Below, one piece after another: positions 48,290-55,697 of a stretch of 64,000 nucleotides of DNA (the first letter of the stretch is position 1; every line of letters starts with the position of its first letter). The notes beneath the pieces are model-generated. The model made no database searches. It was given only the letters and a program-made list of their open reading frames with translations, and was not told the origin of the DNA. The position numbers and the translations under genes were made by a program. The stretch is from Lentzea waywayandensis (GTDB lineage: Bacteria > Actinomycetota > Actinomycetes > Mycobacteriales > Pseudonocardiaceae). The stretch is taken from positions 154,186 to 218,185 of the forward strand of contig NZ_FOYL01000015.1 in assembly GCF_900115955.1 (NCBI RefSeq), read 5' to 3'.

Positions 48290-50008
48290 GTGAAACCCAT
48301 TCGCGTCTTGGCTCCCCTGCTCCTGGCCGCGAGTCTCGTGGCTCCCGTGCAAGCGCATGCGGAGGAGGCGGCCTGGACCGGCCCCCTCAGCACCCGAGGC
48401 CGGTGGATCGTCGACGCACACGGCGACCGCTTCAAGCTCAAGTCCGGCAACTGGCACGGTGCGAGCGGCACCTACAACGGTTCCGGCGACATCAACGACC
48501 CCGCCAACCACCACTCCGGCGAGAAGGCCGACCAGGTCCCGCTCGGGCTCGACCGCGCGACCATGGCCACGATCGTCAGCGGTTTCAAGGAGATCGGCGT
48601 CAACAGCGTCCGGCTGCCGTTCTCCAACCAGATGATCAAGGACACGAACCCCGTCAACGGCCTGAAGGACGCGCAGCTCAACGGAAAGCGGCCGCTCGAG
48701 GTCTACGACGCGGTCGTGGCCGAGCTGACCCGCAACAACGTCGCCGTCATCCTCAACAACCACACGACGACGTCCCGCTGGTGTTGCGGCGTCGACGGCA
48801 ACGAGCGGTGGAACACCAGCCAGAGCACCGACCAGTGGATCAACGACTGGGCGTTCATGGCGGACCGCTACAAGGCGAACAAGCGAGTGGTGGGCGCCGA
48901 CCTCTACAACGAGGTGCGCCGCAACGTCTGGGACGACCCGAACTGGGGCTGGGGCAACGACCACGACTGGCACAAGGCCTCGCAGCAGGCCGCGGACCGC
49001 ATCCAGCAGACCGCACCGGACCTGCTGGTCATCGTCGAGGGCATCAACTGGACCGGCATCCCCGTCGACGGCTTCGCGCACGGCCGCCCGACGCTGGAGC
49101 CGGCCCGCTTCCTCAGTCACACGCTCGCCAACCCCGACAAGCTCGTCTACTCCGCCCACTTCTACGGCTACACGGGCCCGAACCACAGCGGCGCGACAGG
49201 AATCGGCGAGACGAGCGACCCGCGCTACCAGGACCTCTCGCCGCAGGACCACATCAACGTCCTGCAACGCCAGGCCTTCTTCATCACCGAGGCGCAGAAG
49301 CACTTCACCGCGCCGCTGTGGATCAGCGAGTTCGGCGTCGGCGGCCGCGACGAGAACAACCCCAAGGCACGCGACTGGTTCGAGCGGTTCGTGAACCAGC
49401 TGGTCGCGAACGACACCGACTTCGCGTACTGGCCGCTGGTCGGTTTCCACACCAACCGGGGTGGCAACGGATGGGCGTTGCTGCACTGGGACGCGGCCGG
49501 AAACCGCATGGGCGTCAACGACGGCGACGACTGGCGGGCGGGCGCGTGGAACCGTCTCGTCAACGCCCCGAGCCGTACCGGGCAGATCCCGCGTGAGACC
49601 CGCTGGAACCAGCTCGTCAAGGAATCCTGCCCGCAGAGCGAAAAACTCGTCGGCATCAGCCACACCGGCAACCGCGGCCTGTGCGTCAGCGGTCCACAGT
49701 GGAGCAACACGACCAGGGTCACCAACGAGCAGCACGTGACCAGCGACTGGGCCTCCGGCTACACGAAACTCCAGTGCCCGAACGGAAACGCGGCCGTCGG
49801 CTACGCGAACTTCACGCTGGTCTGCGCGCCCGTCGCACAGGGATCGCAGACACGAGTGCTGTGGTTCGACCGGAGCGACAACCGGCCGGACCAGGGCGGC
49901 GACTGGGCCAACGGGCACTACAAGGGCCAGTGCGCGCAGGACGAGCACATCGCCGGTGTCGCCTACAACTGGCGCAGGACCCCGGACGCGTTGCTCTGCC
50001 GGAAGTGA
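48290..50008 (+). CDS. Secreted GH5-type glycoside hydrolase (cellulase family) with C-terminal domain
   Basis: A 572-aa protein. The signal peptide is ~1-25 (IRVLAPLLLAASLVAPVQA). The catalytic TIM barrel is at ~40-410 with GFKEIGVNSVRLPFSNQMI, ILNNHTTTSRWCC, acid/base E208 (LYNEVRRNVW) and nucleophile E347 (LWISEFGVGG), all as in GH5. A C-terminal domain of about 150 residues has six Cys (KESCPQSEKLVGISHTGNRG, LCVSGPQW, LQCPNGNAAVGYANF); it may bind carbohydrate, but I cannot name it. It likely degrades a beta-glucan or cellulose-like polymer outside the cell. The 3' end overlaps the convergent N-acetyltransferase gene by 46 bp. Confidence 0.88.
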   Translation: MKPIRVLAPLLLAASLVAPVQAHAEEAAWTGPLSTRGRWIVDAHGDRFKLKSGNWHGASGTYNGSGDINDPANHHSGEKADQVPLGLDRATMATIVSGFKEIGVNSVRLPFSNQMIKDTNPVNGLKDAQLNGKRPLEVYDAVVAELTRNNVAVILNNHTTTSRWCCGVDGNERWNTSQSTDQWINDWAFMADRYKANKRVVGADLYNEVRRNVWDDPNWGWGNDHDWHKASQQAADRIQQTAPDLLVIVEGINWTGIPVDGFAHGRPTLEPARFLSHTLANPDKLVYSAHFYGYTGPNHSGATGIGETSDPRYQDLSPQDHINVLQRQAFFITEAQKHFTAPLWISEFGVGGRDENNPKARDWFERFVNQLVANDTDFAYWPLVGFHTNRGGNGWALLHWDAAGNRMGVNDGDDWRAGAWNRLVNAPSRTGQIPRETRWNQLVKESCPQSEKLVGISHTGNRGLCVSGPQWSNTTRVTNEQHVTSDWASGYTKLQCPNGNAAVGYANFTLVCAPVAQGSQTRVLWFDRSDNRPDQGGDWANGHYKGQCAQDEHIAGVAYNWRRTPDALLCRK

Positions 50009-50712
50009 CTCTGTTCGAACCTGATGGCGAAGTAGTCCTGGAAAGCGGCCACGGGATCCTCGATGTCGGTCGAGGTCCTGTGGCCGTTCTCCGTCACCAC
50101 GATCTTCTTGTCCGTCACGGTGATCCGCCCGACCGGCAACGCGCGGGTCGCCATCGGTCCCTTGCGGAAGTGCGACTCCGGCGAGGTCTGCTGCCACCAG
50201 CAGGTCGGCACGAACTCCGCGAGCTCACGCGGTCTGCGCTCCAGCCGATAAGCCGGCGCACCGTCGTGGAACACGTCCACGTCGTCGCCGTTGTCCGCCA
50301 GCCGGAACACGCCGCCGGGGTCCTTCTGGTCCTCTCGCGACGTCCACGACAGCGGGTGCAGCGAGAACGACCCGAACCCGACGTCCACCAGCCAGGCACC
50401 GTCCACGAGCAGCGCCATGTGGTCGAACGGCGGCCCGAGCCGCTGCCCCTCGCCGTACACCCGCGCCGCGAGCAGGTCGACCGCGTACCCCAAGTCGCGC
50501 AACAACTCCGCGAACATCCCGTTGAGCTCGTAGCAGAACCCGCCGCGCCGCCGCACCACGATCTTGTCGTGCAGCCACGGGATCTCCAGCACGATCCGGG
50601 TGTCCATGTGGGTGTCGAGGTTCTCGAACGGGACGCTGAACAGGTGCCGTTCGTGCAGCTCCGCCAACGACGACGTGCGTGAGGCACCGATGCGCTGTAG
50701 GTAGTCGTCCAC
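49963..50712 (-). CDS. Arylamine N-acetyltransferase
   Basis: A 249-aa NAT enzyme that transfers acetyl from acetyl-CoA to arylamines or hydrazines. The Cys-His-Asp triad is C60 (RRRGGFCYELNG), H98 (PFDHMALLV) and D110 (WLVDVGFGSF). The N-terminal helix ends HERHLFSVPFENLDTH, which is typical. Related actinomycete enzymes also act as amide synthases in ansamycin-type pathways, but no such cluster is near. Starts GTG at 50712, only 17 bp from the divergent DUF72 start, so the two promoters must overlap. Confidence 0.92.
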   Translation of the reverse strand: MDDYLQRIGASRTSSLAELHERHLFSVPFENLDTHMDTRIVLEIPWLHDKIVVRRRGGFCYELNGMFAELLRDLGYAVDLLAARVYGEGQRLGPPFDHMALLVDGAWLVDVGFGSFSLHPLSWTSREDQKDPGGVFRLADNGDDVDVFHDGAPAYRLERRPRELAEFVPTCWWQQTSPESHFRKGPMATRALPVGRITVTDKKIVVTENGHRTSTDIEDPVAAFQDYFAIRFEQSHFRQSNASGVLRQL

Positions 50713-50729
50713 CGTGCCACGATAACCAC

Positions 50730-51551
50730 ATGGGCGAGGTCAGGATCGGCACTTCGGGATGGGTCTACCCGCCCTGGCGCGGCGTGTTCTACCCCAAGGG
50801 CGTCACGCAGAAGCGCGAGCTGGCCTACCTGAGCGAGCAGCTCGGCTCGGTCGAGATCAACGGCTCCTTCTACTCGCTGCAACGCCCGTCGAGCTACCGG
50901 AAGTGGGCCGCCGAGACACCGGACGACTTCGTGTTCGCGGTGAAGGGCAGCCGTTTCATCACGCACATGAAGCGCCTCAAGGACGGCCACGAGCTCCTCG
51001 CGAACTACCTGGCGTCCGGTGTCCTCGCGCTGGGCCCGAAACTCGGCCCCATCCTCTGGCAGCTCCCGCCCACGCTCCAGTTCGACGCGGACCTGCTCAC
51101 CGCGTTCTTCGAGGCTCTCCCCCGCACCACCACCGAGGCCGCCGAGATCGCGAAACGGCACGACCACCGCGTCGACCCCGCCCACACCACCACGGACGCC
51201 GAACGGCCGATGCGCCACGCCCTCGAAGTCCGTCACGACAGCTACCACACGCCGGAGTTCGTGGACCTGCTCCGGCGCCACGACATCGCGCTGGTGGTCG
51301 CGGACGCCGCCGGCAAGTACCCGTTCATCGAAGAGGTGACGAGCGACTTCGTCTACGTCCGGCTGCACGGCCACGACGAGCTCTACGTCAGCGGCTACAC
51401 CGACGAGGGCCTGGACCTGTGGGCCGGGAAGGTCAGGGCGTGGCGCGAGCAGGGCGACGTGTTCGTCTACTTCGACAACGACGCGAAGGCCTACGCCCCG
51501 CGCGACGCGATGGCGTTGCAGAAGCTGGTTCAAGATCGTCTAGCCGATTGA
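50730..51551 (+). CDS. DUF72 (YecE-like) protein
   Basis: A 273-aa TIM-barrel-type protein of the DUF72 family. It starts VRIGTSGWVYPPWRGVFYP; the conserved SVEINGSFYSLQRPSSYRKW, VFAVKGSRFITHMKRL, GPILWQLPPTLQFD, ALEVRHDSYHTPEF and VYVRLHGHDELY segments all match. No enzymatic reaction has been demonstrated. A short, Thr/Ala-rich insertion (PRTTTEAAEIAKRHDHRVDP) lies in the middle. It is divergent from the NAT gene with a 17-bp gap. Confidence 0.9.
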   Translation: MGEVRIGTSGWVYPPWRGVFYPKGVTQKRELAYLSEQLGSVEINGSFYSLQRPSSYRKWAAETPDDFVFAVKGSRFITHMKRLKDGHELLANYLASGVLALGPKLGPILWQLPPTLQFDADLLTAFFEALPRTTTEAAEIAKRHDHRVDPAHTTTDAERPMRHALEVRHDSYHTPEFVDLLRRHDIALVVADAAGKYPFIEEVTSDFVYVRLHGHDELYVSGYTDEGLDLWAGKVRAWREQGDVFVYFDNDAKAYAPRDAMALQKLVQDRLAD

Positions 51552-51590
51552 TCCGAACGGACGCACACTCGTCGCAACGGAGGTGCGTCC

Positions 51591-51947
51591 ATGTCGTCCA
51601 AGAGCCTCATCGCCGCCCTGGTGATCACTGCGGGCGCGGTTGCCTCCAGTGGGATCGCTGTTGCGCAGAGTGACAAGACCTGCGACAAGGGCGAGTTCTG
51701 CGTGTGGGCGGGGCCGGACTACACGGGGGCCGTGCAACGCCTCGACCTGGAGACCGCGAACCCCGGCGAGTGCATCACGCTGACCGTGGTGGGCCGGTCG
51801 TTCGCGAACCGTCTGAGCAGGGACGCGAGCGTGTACCAGCGGGAGAACTGCTCGACCGAGGCCGAGTTCACCACCTACCCGAGACACGGCACCTACGTGC
51901 CGGACGCGTACTTCGTGATCAGGGGCCTTCAGGTGTGGGGGCCATAA
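51591..51947 (+). CDS. Small secreted peptidase-inhibitor (I36)-like protein
   Basis: The protein has 118 aa, with a signal peptide ~1-26 (LIAALVITAGAVASSGIAVA). The mature part is about 90 residues with four Cys (KTCDKGEFCVWAGPDYTG, GECITLTV, ENCSTEAEF). The GEFCVWAGPDYTG stretch fits the beta/gamma-crystallin-like I36 inhibitor family (SMI-type inhibitors of metalloproteases). GGAGGTGCGTCC precedes the ATG. It is secreted and could control an extracellular protease; the two subtilisins in the window are serine proteases, so a direct link is not implied. Confidence 0.82.
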   Translation: MSSKSLIAALVITAGAVASSGIAVAQSDKTCDKGEFCVWAGPDYTGAVQRLDLETANPGECITLTVVGRSFANRLSRDASVYQRENCSTEAEFTTYPRHGTYVPDAYFVIRGLQVWGP

Positions 51948-51954
51948 CGACGCC

Positions 51955-52014
51955 GAGCTACTTTAGTCACCCTATGTAACACCACTCGATCGTGTGAGTA
52001 CTCATCAGTAGCTC
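51955..52014 (+). promoter_or_regulatory. Inverted repeats in the promoter region of the SMC-like operon
   Basis: GAGCTACT (51955-51962) and AGTAGCTC (52007-52014) form an 8-bp inverted repeat enclosing 44 bp. Inside is TGAGTACTCA (51995-52004), a perfect 10-bp palindrome, and an AT-rich stretch CCTATGTAACACC that may hold the -10. These are candidate operator sites for the four-gene operon that follows. Confidence 0.5.
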
Positions 52015-52066
52015 CACTTTCGTGCCTAAGTTGCCGCCCTATCGAGTGGTGGCAGCTGGAGGAAAT

Positions 52067-54469
52067 GTGACCGTGGCGGGTGAAGCCGGGTTACTCGAAC
52101 TGATGGCCGGGCGACTGGCCAAGGACGATCTCACCCCGAGAGCGGCAGAACTGGTGCTGGCGGCGTGCCGGGGCGATGGTGCGCTGGACCGCGCCCTCGC
52201 CGGCGTGCCCGGCCAGGAGGGCGCCCCGCGGGAGCAGACGGACGGCCCCGGTCACGGGATCTACCTGTCGGAGATCCGGGTGCGCGGCTTCCGGGGCATC
52301 GGTCCCCAGGCACGTCTGCCGCTCGCACCGGGTCCTGGCCTGACCGTCGTCACCGGACGCAACGGCTCGGGCAAGTCGAGCTTCGCCGAGGCCGCGGAAC
52401 TGGCGCTGACCGGGTACAACGCCCGCTGGACCCGTGCGCGGCACGACGTGTGGCGGCAGGGCTGGCGCAACCTGCACCGGCCCGACACCGCCGTCGAACT
52501 GGATCTCGTCCAGGCCGCACGGCCGGGCAGGACGACGATCCGAAGACGCTGGGCTCCGGGGGAAGATCCGACACAGGGCGAGTGGACGCAGGACAACGAG
52601 CCGTTCGACGACCGCAGGTGGCACGACGCACTGGAGACCTACCGCCCGTTTCTGCCGTACAGCGAACTGGGGACCGTTCTCGACGCACAGCCAGAGGATC
52701 TCTACGAGGCGATGCACCGCCTTCTGGGTCTGGAGGCGATCACCGAGGCACAGCAGTCGCTCGCCGAGCACCGCAAGCGCCTCGCGGAGATCGTCGCCCG
52801 CCCCTACGACCGGCGGGAACGGGTGCGCGCCGAACTGGCGGCCTCCGCGGACGAACGCGCCCGCCGTGCCGCCGAACTGCTCGGCAGCGACTCCCCCGAC
52901 CTCGACGCGATCGCGGATCTCGCGCTCAGGGCCGACGTCGGCAGCGGGATCAGCCTGCTGCACCAGATCGTGGACATCACGCTGCCGCCCGACGACGAGA
53001 TCGACAGGGTCCGCGAGACGCTCGACCTGGCGCTCGGCACGGTGACCGCGGTGGCGACCGCCAACGCGCAGGACTCGTTGCGGTGCAGCGAGATACTGCG
53101 GCTCGCGATCCAGCTCCAGGAGTCCGGCGGCACCGAGTCGTGCCCGGTGTGCGACCTCGGCCGGCTCGACAAGCTGTGGCTCGGCAAGGCCAAGGAACGC
53201 GCCGCGCACCTCGCCAAGGCCGCCGCGGACCTGCACGAGGCCGCGGACCGGCTGGACCTCGCGGTGGCGGCCACGCGCGCGTTGTGCCAGCCGGCGCCGG
53301 ACGTGCTGGTCGAGGCGCAGGACATGCTCGACACGACGGCCGTGCTGCACGCGTGGCAGGCGTGGGAGGCGTGCGCCTCGCTCGACGACCCGATGCGGCT
53401 GCGCCAGGAGATGTTCGACCGCTACGCGGAGCTCGCGCAGGCCGTGGAACAGCTGAAGTCCGTGGCGCGCGAGCAGATCGACCGGCGCGACCTGGTGTGG
53501 CGGCCGATGGCGATCGCGCTGTTCGAGTGGCATTCCCAGGCCCAGCAGGCACTGGCGGACTCCGAAGGGCTCGCCGACGTCACCGAGGCGGAGAACTGGA
53601 TCCGCAAGACCGCGGCCACTCTGCGGTCGGAGCGCATCGCGCCGTTCGCCAAGGAGTCGCAGCGGATCTGGCAGCGGTTGCGCCAGCAGAGCAACGTCGA
53701 CCTGGGCGCGGTGCGCATGGGCGGCACCCGCAACGTCGAGCTGGACGTGTCGGTCGACGGCGCCTCCAACTCGGCGCTGGCGGTGATGAGCCAGGGAGAG
53801 CTGCACTCCCTGGGGCTGGCGTTGTTCCTGCCGCGCGCGATGGTGGACGAGAGCCCGTTCCGGTTCGTGATGATCGACGACCCCGTGCAGGCGATGGACG
53901 CGTCCAAAGTGGACGGTCTGGCGCAGGTGCTCGCGGACGTCGGGCTCACCCGCCAGGTCGTGGTCTTCACGCACGACGAACGACTGGTGGAGGCGCTGCG
54001 GCGGTTGCGGCTGAGCGGCACCGTCTGGGAGGTCTGCCGCGGCGAGGCGTCCGTCGTGCAGGTGCGGATGTCCGACGACGCAGTCGGCCGGTGCCTCAAC
54101 GACGCCCGTGCGATGCGCACCGACGAAGATCTGCCGGAGACGCTGCGGGCGGAACTGGTGGCGTCGTGCTGCCGGACGGCCCTGGAAGCGGCGTCGCACG
54201 CGAGGTTCCGGCGCGAACGGCTCGGGCGCGGGATGCCGCACGCCGAGGTCGAACGCGTGCTGGAGTGCGCGTTGACGACCAGGCAGAAGCTCGCACTGGC
54301 CGTGCTCGACGACTTCGCGGAACCGGCGAAGCTGTTACCGCACCTGGAGGACGTCGTCGGGTCGTGGGCGGTCGATCTGCTGCACGCCTGCCGAGTCGGT
54401 GGTGAGAGCGGAGACCTGGACGTGCTGATCCGCGACACGGAACTGCTCGCGGGGTGGTTGCAGCGATGA
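52067..54469 (+). CDS. SMC/Rad50-like AAA ATPase with CPVC motif (first ATPase of the operon)
   Basis: The protein has 800 aa from GTG 52067, which has a strong GGAGGAAAT site; an in-frame GTG at 52022 would add 15 residues. A ~60-residue N-terminal extension is followed by IRVRGFRGIG, the start of an ABC-type ATPase, with P-loop GRNGSGKS (97-104). The middle is helical/coiled coil and has C359-P-V-C362, reminiscent of the Rad50 zinc hook. The signature is LAVMSQGELHSLGLALFLP and Walker B is FVMIDDPVQAMD (D604/D605), with VVVFTHDERLVEAL after it. The last ~150 residues form a helical domain absent from Rad50. It probably binds DNA ends or acts as a sensor ATPase. The stop overlaps the next start (ATGA). 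Confidence 0.85.
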   Translation: MTVAGEAGLLELMAGRLAKDDLTPRAAELVLAACRGDGALDRALAGVPGQEGAPREQTDGPGHGIYLSEIRVRGFRGIGPQARLPLAPGPGLTVVTGRNGSGKSSFAEAAELALTGYNARWTRARHDVWRQGWRNLHRPDTAVELDLVQAARPGRTTIRRRWAPGEDPTQGEWTQDNEPFDDRRWHDALETYRPFLPYSELGTVLDAQPEDLYEAMHRLLGLEAITEAQQSLAEHRKRLAEIVARPYDRRERVRAELAASADERARRAAELLGSDSPDLDAIADLALRADVGSGISLLHQIVDITLPPDDEIDRVRETLDLALGTVTAVATANAQDSLRCSEILRLAIQLQESGGTESCPVCDLGRLDKLWLGKAKERAAHLAKAAADLHEAADRLDLAVAATRALCQPAPDVLVEAQDMLDTTAVLHAWQAWEACASLDDPMRLRQEMFDRYAELAQAVEQLKSVAREQIDRRDLVWRPMAIALFEWHSQAQQALADSEGLADVTEAENWIRKTAATLRSERIAPFAKESQRIWQRLRQQSNVDLGAVRMGGTRNVELDVSVDGASNSALAVMSQGELHSLGLALFLPRAMVDESPFRFVMIDDPVQAMDASKVDGLAQVLADVGLTRQVVVFTHDERLVEALRRLRLSGTVWEVCRGEASVVQVRMSDDAVGRCLNDARAMRTDEDLPETLRAELVASCCRTALEAASHARFRRERLGRGMPHAEVERVLECALTTRQKLALAVLDDFAEPAKLLPHLEDVVGSWAVDLLHACRVGGESGDLDVLIRDTELLAGWLQR

Positions 54470-54852
54470 ACCTCCCCTCGGACGTGCAGGACCGGCTGAC
54501 CTGCGTCGCGAACCTGCTGGCACGCCCGGAGCAGCTCGACGGCGTGCGAATCCGTTGCTGCGCCGAACTGTTGCGCACGGCCGTGGAACGGTCGGTGGCC
54601 CGCGCCTGCGGCGCCGAGAACTCCGACCAGCCGGTGCACGCACTGCTGGTCAGTCTTCCGTTCCACACAGACCCTGATGTGGCCCATGACGCCTCACAGC
54701 TGTGGCACGCGCTGAGCCGCGCGATCCGGCACCACGGCTACGAGCTCACCCCGACCGTCGCGGAGCTGATCGGCTGGCACGCCGACACCGCGGACGTGAG
54801 CGAGGCGCTCGGGATGCCACTGACCCTGTCCGGCACCATCGAACTCACCTGA
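54466..54852 (+). CDS. Small helical protein of the SMC-like operon (128 aa)
   Basis: MNLPSDVQDRLTCVANLLAR at the start, then ELLRTAVERSVARACGAE and LWHALSRAIRHHGYELTPTV. It is all-helical by eye, with a conserved-looking R-x4-H-H-x-Y-E-L segment. It has no membrane segment or known catalytic motif. It starts inside the stop codon of the first ATPase gene (ATGA) and ends 8 bp before the phosphoesterase gene. A helical partner or adaptor, or a HEPN-like RNase, are possibilities I cannot decide between. Confidence 0.75.
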   Translation: MNLPSDVQDRLTCVANLLARPEQLDGVRIRCCAELLRTAVERSVARACGAENSDQPVHALLVSLPFHTDPDVAHDASQLWHALSRAIRHHGYELTPTVAELIGWHADTADVSEALGMPLTLSGTIELT

Positions 54853-54860
54853 GGGCACCG

Positions 54861-55697
54861 GTGAAACTGCTGCTGTTCGCGGACCTGCACCTGGACACGC
54901 GCTTTTCCAGCGCGGGCCCGGAGCGGCGTCAAGCCTTGCGCGACACCCTGGGCCACATCGTCGACCTCGCCCGGGAGACCGGCGCCGACGCGATGCTCTG
55001 CGCCGGCGACCTGTACGAGCACGATCGCTGTTCCCCTTCCACCGCCGCGTTCCTCCAGTCGGCGTTCGACTGCTCGCTGCCGGTCTTCCTGGCACCGGGC
55101 AACGACGACTGGTACGGACCTCAGTCGGTCTACCAGCAGGTGGACTGGACGCCGAACGTGCACGTGTTCTCGTCGGAGTCGCTGACGCCGGTCGAACTCA
55201 CCGACGGCGTCACGCTGTGGGGTTCCGCCCACGTCGGACCCGGACCCGCGCGGGACGTCCTCGACGGCTTCGCGGTGAACCGCGGTGGCGTGAACCTGGC
55301 CCTGTGTCACGGTTCCACGCCCGGCGACGTCGCGATCACCGGCCTCGACCACGCGTTCCTCGGGCACGTCCACACGCCGGAGCACGCCGCCGACTACACG
55401 TTCCCGGGCAACCCGGATCCGCTGACGCCGGGGGAGACCGGCGAGCGAGGGGCCGTTCTGTGCACGGTGCGCGAGGACGGTTCGGTGTCGCGGGAGGTGT
55501 TCGACGTGTCGGCGTCGCGGTCGCTCGGCTGGCAGGACGCCGAGCGGACGTTCCCGTTGCTGGACTTCGACACCGTCGCCGCGGAACGGACTGTGCGCGG
55601 CCAGTTCGTGCGCGACGTGCTCGCTGATCCTTCTTTGGACGTGGCTCTGCGTGGCCGCGTGCTCTCGACCGGCCTGCGGGCCTTGGAGGAACGTTGA
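54861..55697 (+). CDS. Mre11/SbcD/YhaO-like metallophosphoesterase
   Basis: A 278-aa calcineurin-like phosphoesterase. Metal ligands: D8/H10 (LLFADLHLD), D50 (CAGDLYEHD), N81 (LAPGNDDWYG), H150 (ALCHGSTPG) and H169/H171 (FLGHVHTPEH). In Mre11-type nucleases the third motif reads GNHD; here the catalytic His is replaced by Asp (D82), so hydrolysis may be weakened or altered. The ~60-residue C-terminal part is short compared with SbcD. The GTG at 54861 follows GAGGG. Its stop overlaps the TTG start of the second ATPase, as in SbcD-SbcC pairs, so the two probably form a nuclease-ATPase complex. Confidence 0.88.
   Translation: MKLLLFADLHLDTRFSSAGPERRQALRDTLGHIVDLARETGADAMLCAGDLYEHDRCSPSTAAFLQSAFDCSLPVFLAPGNDDWYGPQSVYQQVDWTPNVHVFSSESLTPVELTDGVTLWGSAHVGPGPARDVLDGFAVNRGGVNLALCHGSTPGDVAITGLDHAFLGHVHTPEHAADYTFPGNPDPLTPGETGERGAVLCTVREDGSVSREVFDVSASRSLGWQDAERTFPLLDFDTVAAERTVRGQFVRDVLADPSLDVALRGRVLSTGLRALEER

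Noticed and set aside
52091..54405. Overlapping long frames on both strands in the first SMC-like ATPase gene
   Set aside because: Only the frame used for the ATPase has Walker A, signature and Walker B motifs; the others are Arg/Ala-rich shadows.
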